A stretch of 64,000 bases of DNA. Origin: Parabacteroides sp. 52. GTDB taxonomy: Bacteria > Bacteroidota > Bacteroidia > Bacteroidales > Tannerellaceae. The notes below the pieces were generated by a model. The model ran no database searches and had not been told where the DNA came from. It saw only the letters and a program-made list of their open reading frames with translations. Position 1 is the stretch's first letter. Every line of letters starts with the position of its first letter. The stretch covers positions 1 through 64,000 of the forward strand of contig NZ_QVMG01000006.1 in the NCBI RefSeq assembly GCF_010500925.1, read 5' to 3'. The translations under genes and the position numbers were made by a program. Below, in pieces: positions 1 through 6,539 of this stretch.

Positions 1-129
1 AGTGTTTAAAAACATATACACAAACTTTACATCACTTTTTTTACAACTATTTTTTGAAGAATTTACTACATGGCTTAAGATGAAGAGGTTAGAGATTGAG
101 GAAAAAAACGGCTTTACACCCCTCTTAAA

Positions 130-435
130 TCAGATCCCTTCCTTTTTGAGTTGGTTTCGTTCTTGGTTTAATGCCTCCAATAAAGCCTTTCCCGGTTTAA
201 ATTTCACACTTGTCCGAGATTCAATCCGACACTCCTCCCCTGTTTTAGGGTTGCGCCCCATGCGTTCCGTTTGCTGCCAGGAAGAAAAAACGCCAAAGCC
301 TTGCAGTATGATATACCCATTTTGTTGGAGTTCATCAGTCAATACCTCTTGCATTGCACTGATAAACTCATACGACTCCGCCTTACTAACCGACAATCTC
401 TTTGCTACACTCTTTGCCAAATCCGCTTTATTCAT
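130..435 (-). CDS. HU-family DNA-binding protein
   Basis: A 101-residue HU/IHF-type nucleoid protein, expected to bind and bend DNA as a dimer. It has the family layout: an N-terminal helical dimerisation half (starting MNKADLAKSVAKRL), the GFGVF turn near residue 48, the beta-arm segment GRNPKTGE, and the C-terminal VKFKPGKALLEAL helix. The open frame extends upstream to a GTG at 459, but the ATG at 435 matches the normal HU start, so I chose it. The tail is slightly longer and more charged than in classical HU, which suggests one of the several HU paralogues usual in Bacteroidales. It stands alone on the minus strand with no promoter box I could identify. Seen: motifs and length. Known: HU fold. 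Which paralogue it is cannot be told. Confidence 0.9.
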   Translation of the reverse strand: MNKADLAKSVAKRLSVSKAESYEFISAMQEVLTDELQQNGYIILQGFGVFSSWQQTERMGRNPKTGEECRIESRTSVKFKPGKALLEALNQERNQLKKEGI

Positions 436-483
436 AATCAAACACTTTTTAGAATACACTTTTTATACCTCACACAGGGGTTG

Positions 484-1066
484 ACTCAAAAGTCTTCCTA
501 AACACTGAGAGCACGAAGAGATATTTATAAGACGGAGTTCACAGAGGGAGAAAGCGCCAATAGCGCTTCTCTGTGCCCTCCGGGATCCTATATTTTCTTG
601 CCCTCTGCGTTTTATATTCATAAAAAATCACTTTAAGGTCAGCCTCTGATCGCAGATCAGATGAAAGGCTTTGTTATTCATACCCTTCCCCTAGAATACA
701 TCTGTTCTGTTCCGCCAAAAGTAAAACGTGCAAGCGACTATTCCTTGCTACTCAAAGTGTATTTCCACTCCCTTCACTTACAAAATACACAACTGCGTTC
801 TATTAAATATCCGGAAAACGAAACAAAAAGCCTTTTCTCTAAGAGTACATTTGATTTTCACATATTGCATATTCCTTTCCCCTCTTTTGAAAAACATTCA
901 CACCTACGGCCCACAATCCATATACCAAGAAGGCCTTATTTTGAGCCTATATATATTAATGTATAAGGGGAGCTTCAGAGAGGGAGAGTGGGGTAGGAAA
1001 CAGGGCAACACAGAAGGAGGCCGGGAATACTTGGATTTACCGATTTTTCTCAAGAACACCCGGGGG
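484..1066. other. Gene-free stretch with a degenerate hairpin
   Basis: No convincing gene lies here. Open frames on the plus strand (661-966, 728-1102) have no family features and unlikely composition. The notable structure is an imperfect hairpin at 540-575: CACAGAG pairs with CTCTGTG, with an inner AAGCGC/GCGCTT stem. It sits among phrases such as ctctgtgccctc and ccctctgcg, which look like decayed copies of a dispersed intergenic repeat. The quadruple palindrome starting at 1074 follows directly. Confidence 0.5.
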
Positions 1067-1166
1067 AATAAAATTGCTGACAATTGTCGGCAATTGTGCT
1101 GATATATGTCGACACTTGTGCCGATATATATCAGCAAAAGTGTCGACAGCTATCGGCACTTTTATT
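1067..1166. repeat. Quadruple-palindrome element, copy A
   Basis: Four 20-bp units at 1074-1093, 1096-1115, 1118-1137 and 1140-1159, each separated by exactly 2 bp (tt, tt, aa). Unit 1 (TTGCTGACAATTGTCGGCAA) is self-complementary apart from one T-G pair. Unit 2 matches the reverse complement of unit 3 at 17 of 20 positions. The core is framed by AATAAAA on the left and TTTTATT on the right, themselves inverted. It lies between the HU gene and mscL, just upstream of the mscL promoter box. It shares its architecture with the elements at 18376, 32482, 46336 and 58764. Function unknown. Confidence 0.88.
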
Positions 1167-1199
1167 TATGCACCTTTTTAAATTTCCGAAATCGATTCT

Positions 1200-1207
1200 T
1201 ATCTTTG
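1200..1207 (+). promoter_or_regulatory. Putative mscL promoter (-7 box)
   Basis: TATCTTTG fits the Bacteroidetes TAnnTTTG -7 consensus. It leaves an untranslated leader of roughly 105 bases before mscL, long for this window. Confidence 0.55.
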
Positions 1208-1318
1208 CCTTGAAAACAAAGGCAACTAAAAAAAGAAAAACACGCAAAAGGGAGTTGGGAAGAACCAAATACCGCTTTTTTCAGTTATCTATAAAGAACT
1301 AAATAAAAAAGGGAAAAT

Positions 1319-1747
1319 ATGGGAAAGATGTTACAGGAGTTCAAAGATTTCGCCATGCGCGGTAACGTAGTCGACATGGCCGTAGGTATTATTCTGGGAG
1401 GTGCTTTTGGTAAAATAGTATCTTCTTTAGTAGGTGATATCATCATGCCGGCAGTAGGTCTGTTCGTCGGAGGAGTAAACTTTTCGGAGTTAAAAATCAC
1501 GTTAAAACAAGCCGTCATGGAAGGAGGGGAAGTATTGACTCCGGCCGTATCCATCAATTATGGCAATTTTTTACAGATCATTTTTGATTTCCTCATTATT
1601 GCTTTTGTCATTTTCATGCTGATCAAAGGGATTAATGCTTTACACAAAAAGAAAGAAGCTGAAAAACCAGCCGCCCCTGCCGCTCCTCCTGCGGATATTC
1701 AGTTATTGACAGAAATCCGCGACTTATTAAAGAAAGAAAACAAATAA
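1319..1747 (+). CDS. mscL: Large-conductance mechanosensitive channel MscL
   Basis: MscL forms a homopentameric inner-membrane pore that opens under high membrane tension to release solutes during hypo-osmotic shock. The 142-residue product has the typical order: an amphipathic N-terminus ([20 protein letters not shown]), TM1 at about 17-45 with the glycine-rich gate [12 protein letters not shown], a periplasmic loop, TM2 at about 80-103, and a charged C-terminal helix ending in [15 protein letters not shown]. An alanine/proline linker (AAPAAPPAD) separates TM2 from this last helix. Length and motifs are standard. The alpha/beta hydrolase begins 16 bases downstream and may be co-transcribed. 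Confidence 0.97.
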   Translation: MGKMLQEFKDFAMRGNVVDMAVGIILGGAFGKIVSSLVGDIIMPAVGLFVGGVNFSELKITLKQAVMEGGEVLTPAVSINYGNFLQIIFDFLIIAFVIFMLIKGINALHKKKEAEKPAAPAAPPADIQLLTEIRDLLKKENK

Positions 1748-1763
1748 TCCACAGGGAATATCT

Positions 1764-2771
1764 ATGAGACAACGTTTGTTTACATACTGCTTGTTATGTA
1801 TATGCACTTGTCTCCAAGCCCAATACAATCCGGACATTTTAGGCGGCAACTATCTATACCGCAGTTTGTCCATGCCTGCGGATTACGAAGGCGAAGTCGT
1901 TTGCACACTCATCAAAAAACCTGCTTTACCCCATGTAAAGCAGGCTGTTTTATATATACACGGGTACAATGATTACTTCTTCCAAAAAGAATTGGGGGAT
2001 AGTATCGAAACACACGGGTATAATTTTTATGCATTGGATCTGCGCAAATACGGACGCTCCCTACGCTCCCATCAGGATCCGTTCTATTGCAAAAACCTGC
2101 GTGAATACTTTGCCGACATTGACACTGCCCTGCAGATTATTCACGGGGAGGGGAATACCGAGATTGTCTTAATGGCCCATTCGACCGGCGGGTTGATTGC
2201 TCCTCTTTACCTGAAGGAGTATCGCCCCCCTTTCGTAAGCGGACTTATACTGAACAGTCCTTTTTTAGACATGAATATGTCTCCCTGGATTGAAAAGATA
2301 CTGATTCCTCTCCTTTCGTTTGTCGGGAAATTCTTTCCAGCGTTAACCGTTCAAAAGAACTCCTATCATTCATACGCCCACAGTCTTTTGCGTGATTTCA
2401 GGGGAGAATGGAGTTTCAACACGCATTGGAAAAGAATCCATGCCCATCCGAAAAAGGCAGGTTGGATACACGCCATCCATTCCGGTCAACAAAAGATCCA
2501 AAAAGGCTTGCAACTGGATTTGCCCCTATGGGTGATGTCGTCAGACAAATCTTTCCCTGAGTCGGATATTTGGGAAGAAGAATACGCCTATTCAGACATC
2601 GTATTGGACGTAAACGATATCCGGAGATACAGTTCTTCTTTAGGTCCTCAAGCGACTTACCAGGTAATCCCTGGCGGGAAGCACGACCTTATCTTATCCC
2701 AACCAGCGGCCAGAGCATATAGCTACCAGGTCATATTTAATTGGTTATCCATCGCTTTTCAAAGGGATTAA
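1764..2771 (+). CDS. Secreted alpha/beta hydrolase (lysophospholipase/serine aminopeptidase type)
   Basis: A 335-residue serine hydrolase with a signal peptide (residues 1-20, ending CLQAQ), so probably periplasmic or surface-exposed. The alpha/beta fold is shown by the oxyanion strand YIHGYND at 65-70, the nucleophile elbow MAHSTGG with Ser140, an acidic region around WVMSSDKSF, and the likely catalytic His307 in GGKHDLI. The overall pattern resembles monoglyceride-lipase/serine-aminopeptidase S33 proteins (LDLRKYGRS followed by AHSTGG). The substrate cannot be deduced; lipid esters or short acyl esters are plausible. It follows mscL at 16 bases and precedes the Wzi-like gene by 61 bases, so all three may share a transcript. 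Confidence 0.85.
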   Translation: MRQRLFTYCLLCICTCLQAQYNPDILGGNYLYRSLSMPADYEGEVVCTLIKKPALPHVKQAVLYIHGYNDYFFQKELGDSIETHGYNFYALDLRKYGRSLRSHQDPFYCKNLREYFADIDTALQIIHGEGNTEIVLMAHSTGGLIAPLYLKEYRPPFVSGLILNSPFLDMNMSPWIEKILIPLLSFVGKFFPALTVQKNSYHSYAHSLLRDFRGEWSFNTHWKRIHAHPKKAGWIHAIHSGQQKIQKGLQLDLPLWVMSSDKSFPESDIWEEEYAYSDIVLDVNDIRRYSSSLGPQATYQVIPGGKHDLILSQPAARAYSYQVIFNWLSIAFQRD

Positions 2772-2832
2772 GGAAGCAGAGGGAAAATATATTTCCTTAC
2801 CTTTGTCTCTCATTTAAAAAGAAAGGAATTGT

Positions 2833-4317
2833 ATGAAATCGGCCCGGTTGATTTTCTTTTGTATATGTATAGGAAGTATGGCAATGCATGGATTGTCACA
2901 AACCTCCCATTCTCCCCAGAAGACATCGTATCAATTAGAAACCGTTGGTTCTGCTGCCACGGGGGATCATACCCCTTTCTGGATAAACAGCAATACATAC
3001 GGCGTTATGCCTTTAGATGCAGGCAACGGCTATCTGCGCGGCCAAGTGCATCACCATCAATTGTTGGGTAATGGATTTTATTGGTCCGCCGGCTTGGACG
3101 CCCTCGTTGTTGCCCCTCGCGAAAAGAATGTCTACATCCAACAATTATATGCAGAGATCGGATATAAAAGCCTATTGTTATCTGTCGGAAGTAAAGAGCA
3201 ATACATCTCCTTATGGGATAAACGGCTTAGTTCCGGAGATATGATTCAGTCGGCCAATGCCCGCCCTACCCCTGAGATAAACATCCAGATGCCCGCATTC
3301 ACAGAAATTCCTTGGACAAAAGGCTGGCTGCAGGTAAAAGGCCATGTGGCCGTTGGCCGTTCTTTCGACAACGAGTACCTGAAAGATTTCGTCAACCCCA
3401 CCCAGGAATACACCCAAGATATTCTTTGGCATCATAAATCAGCCTTCCTTCGATTAAAAGACAGCCGGAATCAGTTTCCGTTATACGGGAGTGTCGGTCT
3501 TCGCCATATAGCACAATGGGGAGGCAGCTCTACGGATCCGGCAATAGGCGAACAGCCCCATACATTCAAGGATTTCATGCGTGTCTTTCTGGGACGTTCC
3601 GGTGGCGAGGGAGCCACCAGCTCCGACAAAGTCAACGTATTGGGGTCTCATCATATATCTTATGATTTTCAAGTAGGGTTTGCACAGAAGGACTGGAACC
3701 TGCAAGCCTATTACCAGCATCTTTGTTTTGACAAATCAGGATTGACATTCAGAAACAGAACAGATGGTTTATGGGGGCTTCAACTGGATCTGCCCCGGTT
3801 TTCCCCGATTCAGAAAGTCGTCATAGAATATGTTACGACTAAAAATCAAAGCGGGCCGTTCCATTTCATCGACTTTGACCATGAAAAACATCCGGGACGC
3901 GGAGGAGGAGCCGATGATTATTATAACAATGGCGAATACCCAACAGGACTCTCCTATTTCAATCAGGCCATAGGATCTCCTCTACTGCCCTCTCCTATTT
4001 ACAATAAAAACGGCACCTTGGGATTTCTCAACAACAGAATACAGGACTGGCATATAGGGCTGGAAGGGAATGTATCCGCAGTCGTCTTCTACCAGGCATT
4101 GATCACGGTAATGAATGGCTGGGGAACAGCCGAAGAGCCTTTCCTACGCCAGAAGGCCGGGGTATCTTTGGGGCTTAAGATAGATTACACCCCCCAACGA
4201 TTGAAAGGATGGACCTTCTTCGGGTCGCTTGCCGGAGACACCGGCAATATATTGGGAGAAAAAAGTTATGGATTGAGTATAGGTATCCGAAAACAAGGCA
4301 TACTGAAGACTTGGTAA
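2833..4317 (+). CDS. Wzi-like capsule assembly outer-membrane protein
   Basis: A 494-residue predicted outer-membrane beta-barrel with a signal peptide (about residues 1-23, ending GLSQ). The start of the mature protein, with ETVGSAATGDHTPFWINSNTYG, and the repeated amphipathic strands resemble the Wzi capsule-assembly family as found in Bacteroidetes. In Enterobacteria Wzi is a lectin-like barrel that helps anchor capsule at the surface; in Bacteroidales several homologues occur outside capsule loci, so the exact role is inferred. No capsule genes are adjacent. The stop codon lies only 5 bases from that of the convergent plsC, leaving no room for a terminator, so the two transcripts probably overlap at their 3' ends. 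Confidence 0.75.
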   Translation: MKSARLIFFCICIGSMAMHGLSQTSHSPQKTSYQLETVGSAATGDHTPFWINSNTYGVMPLDAGNGYLRGQVHHHQLLGNGFYWSAGLDALVVAPREKNVYIQQLYAEIGYKSLLLSVGSKEQYISLWDKRLSSGDMIQSANARPTPEINIQMPAFTEIPWTKGWLQVKGHVAVGRSFDNEYLKDFVNPTQEYTQDILWHHKSAFLRLKDSRNQFPLYGSVGLRHIAQWGGSSTDPAIGEQPHTFKDFMRVFLGRSGGEGATSSDKVNVLGSHHISYDFQVGFAQKDWNLQAYYQHLCFDKSGLTFRNRTDGLWGLQLDLPRFSPIQKVVIEYVTTKNQSGPFHFIDFDHEKHPGRGGGADDYYNNGEYPTGLSYFNQAIGSPLLPSPIYNKNGTLGFLNNRIQDWHIGLEGNVSAVVFYQALITVMNGWGTAEEPFLRQKAGVSLGLKIDYTPQRLKGWTFFGSLAGDTGNILGEKSYGLSIGIRKQGILKTW

Positions 4318-4322
4318 AACAC

Positions 4323-5060
4323 TTATTTAAACTCCTGCCACAAAGCAGAAGCAATCACCTCCCGTGTCTGGTCCGCCATTTGTTGCATTCCTTTATGTGA
4401 CACTTCTATTCCTTCGGTTGAAATGGGGGGATGAATAATCATTTCCATGCGGTGGCGTCGCAAATTCAACGTTCCGATCGGCAACACATAAAAAGGTCCA
4501 TTCAGGGTTATAGGCACAATAGGTAAATGTTGATCGAAAGCCATTTGATAAGCCCCCTTACGAAAACGGATCATCTTCCCATCGTAGGTGCGCGATCCTT
4601 CCGGAAAAACGACTACCGAAGCTCCTTTCTTCAGGCAACGCTCCCCCTCTTGCACACTCTTTGTGGCCGCCTTTGCCGTCGAATTATCCACAAAGATAAA
4701 TCCTGCCGCCCGGCAAGCAGCCCCCACAAAAGGTATTTTCCCAATACTCGCTTTCATCACCCATTTAACAGGCACACCTAAAAAACCATATATAAGGAAA
4801 ATATCAAATGCTCCCTGATGATTCGACACAAATACATATGATTGTTTTTTGTCCAGGTTCTCCCGGCCCTTCACCTCTATGGGGCAAAACATCAGATAAC
4901 AAGTCAGGCGCGACCATATCATACCGGGGTAATAGGAAAAAAACTTTTCTCCCCCCAATAGACAACCTATGATAACCACCAATGCAGTAAGAAGCGTCAG
5001 CACCAAAAACAAGGGCACTGCAATCAACCAGGTATAAAATAGATATACTATTCGTGACAT
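4323..5060 (-). CDS. plsC: 1-acyl-sn-glycerol-3-phosphate acyltransferase
   Basis: Membrane acyltransferase of phospholipid synthesis that acylates lysophosphatidic acid to phosphatidic acid. The 245-residue product has an N-terminal hydrophobic anchor (residues 7-35), the catalytic NHX4D motif as N80-H81-QGAF-D86, the substrate motif FPEGSRT at 152-158, and the later PITLNGPFYVLP block, all typical of PlsC. Length is normal. Related acyltransferases act on ornithine lipids or other acceptors, so the precise acceptor is inferred. A TAnnTTTG promoter box lies 18 bases upstream of the start. Confidence 0.92.
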   Translation of the reverse strand: MSRIVYLFYTWLIAVPLFLVLTLLTALVVIIGCLLGGEKFFSYYPGMIWSRLTCYLMFCPIEVKGRENLDKKQSYVFVSNHQGAFDIFLIYGFLGVPVKWVMKASIGKIPFVGAACRAAGFIFVDNSTAKAATKSVQEGERCLKKGASVVVFPEGSRTYDGKMIRFRKGAYQMAFDQHLPIVPITLNGPFYVLPIGTLNLRRHRMEMIIHPPISTEGIEVSHKGMQQMADQTREVIASALWQEFK

Positions 5061-5077
5061 AGCTAAAAATTATATTA

Positions 5078-5085
5078 CAAATATA
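5078..5085 (-). promoter_or_regulatory. Putative plsC promoter (-7 box)
   Basis: CAAATATA on the plus strand reads TATATTTG on the minus strand, matching TAnnTTTG, 18 bases from the plsC start. Confidence 0.5.
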
Positions 5086-5264
5086 ATTGCTAAATTTTAG
5101 GCTTTTATCATTTTTATTCTAAAATATTTTCGCAATCGGGTTATTATTACTTTATTTGCAGAAAATAGGATGTGCCTTTGCAATTCCCAAAGCAAGCTTT
5201 TGAAATTGTATGCGGCCTTCGCTCTTTTTGCAATAGAAAACAATATATAAATTATCTATAAACC

Positions 5265-5435
5265 ATGAGCGCATTAATTAAGAATCTGGGAGTAGTAGTA
5301 CTTCTTATAGGTGTAGCCATACTTGCTGTACCAGCAATGACGGGTAATATGACCAATACAATCCTTCTTGTAGGTTTGGCAACAATCCTTTTAGGCTATA
5401 TCGGACATATAGTCATCAATAAGAAAGTGCAGTAA
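5265..5435 (+). CDS. Small two-helix membrane protein (56 aa)
   Basis: A short open frame starting ATG AGC GCA and ending CAG TAA encodes 56 residues. Two hydrophobic stretches, about residues 8-24 (LGVVVLLIGVAILAVPAM) and 32-51 (ILLVGLATILLGYIGHIVI), are separated by a polar GNMTN turn, with a lysine-containing tail NKKVQ. This predicts a two-span inner-membrane protein with a short loop. A strong intrinsic terminator follows directly, which supports it being expressed. Small proteins of this type occur in Bacteroides-group genomes, but I know of no function. It is monocistronic, between plsC (divergent) and an aminotransferase operon (convergent). Confidence 0.7.
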   Translation: MSALIKNLGVVVLLIGVAILAVPAMTGNMTNTILLVGLATILLGYIGHIVINKKVQ

Positions 5436-5452
5436 GGCTCGATTAAAAGAAA

Positions 5453-5493
5453 ATAAAAAGGCTGTCTTGTATAAGACAGCCTTTTTATTTTTC
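5453..5493. terminator. Bidirectional intrinsic terminator
   Basis: The arms aaaaaggctgtctt and aagacagccttttt form a near-perfect stem with a short gtat loop, with A-rich sequence on the left and a T-rich tail on the right. It can serve both the 56-residue gene and the convergent aminotransferase operon. Confidence 0.85.
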
Positions 5494-5503
5494 GCATGTT
5501 TGT

Positions 5504-6532
5504 TTATTGTTTTTCAAGCCATTCTTTAACAGCTTCTACCAATACGGCATTCTCAACACCTGTTTGTGTAGAAAGGCGGAAATAGGTTTCATCCAATCCG
5601 CGGAAGTTGGCTGCATCGCGAATCAATATACCATAATTATTCAAGAGGTACTTCTTCAGATCAGCAGCAATGCCCTTTTTCAGACGAACGAGGAAAAAGG
5701 TAGTAGCCGTAGATTGCACCTCCAAGCCATCCAGCTTATTCAACTGATAAATAAATTCGGCAGTCTCCCGTTGCCATTTACGGATAGGCAAAGTAAACTG
5801 CGCCGGATGAATCAAAATATACTTACTAGCTTCTATGGCAACCGCATTCACCGACCAGGGAATGATGTATTTATTCACCTCGGCTATAATAGAAGGGGAA
5901 GCTATCAGGTAACCAATACGTAAGCCCGGCACATCGTAAGCCTTGGATATCGACTGTACAATAACCAGGTTTTTATGCATTTTGATATCGGTAGGTTTCA
6001 ACATATCCTCCGTCGTAAAAGCGGCATAAGCCTGATCGATGATAAAAGTTGTTTTTTTATTGGCTGCAATCAATGCCAATAGTTCCGTCCGATGAACCAG
6101 TTTGCCATCCGGATTGTTCGGGTTACATATCCAGCAGAAGTCCTGTCCATCGAGGGAAAGAGCCGACAAATCCTCCGCATTTGAGAAGAACGTTATCTCA
6201 TGTTCATGCAAGCGGCAGGCATCTTCGTATTCAGAAAAAGAGGGATATAGAATGGTTGACTTTGCTCCTCTCCAAGCCTGCGCCAACAGATAGAAAGCAG
6301 TTATGGAGCCATTCGTTACAACCAGGTTATCTTCTTTGACTTCATACCGACGGGCTATGAGCCGTGTCAGGCTCGCCGCATTGGGTTCCGGATAACGCCT
6401 TACCTTATCAAAATGTGCATTCAGGTGATCCTGTAGTTTATCCAGGTTAGCACCATGCCATACGTTTGAACTGAAGTTTGTTTTCACTTCGTCTTTCGCA
6501 TTATAAAAATCATCTCCGTGTCCGAATAACAT
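5504..6532 (-). CDS. PLP-dependent aminotransferase, histidinol-phosphate aminotransferase-like
   Basis: A fold-type I PLP enzyme of 342 residues, similar to the HisC/CobD branch of class I/II aminotransferases. Visible motifs are VVTNGSITAFYLLA (cofactor phosphate site, about 71-84), CNPNNPDG (136-143), the PLP-pyridine aspartate D166 in FIIDQAYAAF, the Schiff-base lysine K197 in SISKAYDVPG, and the arginine of LRIGYL. An in-frame ATG at 6565 lies inside the end of the upstream gene; the ATG at 6532 begins MLFGHGDDFYNAKDE, which fits the family start and leaves 7 bases after the GH3 stop, so I prefer it. There are no his or cob neighbours, so histidine synthesis cannot be assumed; it could equally be a CobD-like decarboxylase. 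It is the last gene of a minus-strand run with Fkp and the GH3 enzyme. Confidence 0.8.
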   Translation of the reverse strand: MLFGHGDDFYNAKDEVKTNFSSNVWHGANLDKLQDHLNAHFDKVRRYPEPNAASLTRLIARRYEVKEDNLVVTNGSITAFYLLAQAWRGAKSTILYPSFSEYEDACRLHEHEITFFSNAEDLSALSLDGQDFCWICNPNNPDGKLVHRTELLALIAANKKTTFIIDQAYAAFTTEDMLKPTDIKMHKNLVIVQSISKAYDVPGLRIGYLIASPSIIAEVNKYIIPWSVNAVAIEASKYILIHPAQFTLPIRKWQRETAEFIYQLNKLDGLEVQSTATTFFLVRLKKGIAADLKKYLLNNYGILIRDAANFRGLDETYFRLSTQTGVENAVLVEAVKEWLEKQ

Positions 6533-6539
6533 ATATTTT

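Noticed and set aside
2-484. 160-codon plus-strand frame over the HU gene
   Set aside because: Antisense shadow of a clear HU-family gene; no independent features.
661-1102. Plus-strand open frames of 101 and 124 codons left of mscL
   Set aside because: They overlap each other, have no recognisable domain and unlikely composition, lack a promoter box, and the second runs into quadruple-palindrome copy A.
1074-1159. CRISPR-like array
   Set aside because: Spacers are only 2 bp and the units are palindromes that differ from each other; no cas genes are present.
2833-4317. Capsule locus
   Set aside because: Only a single Wzi-like gene is present, with no polymerase, flippase or transferase cluster nearby.
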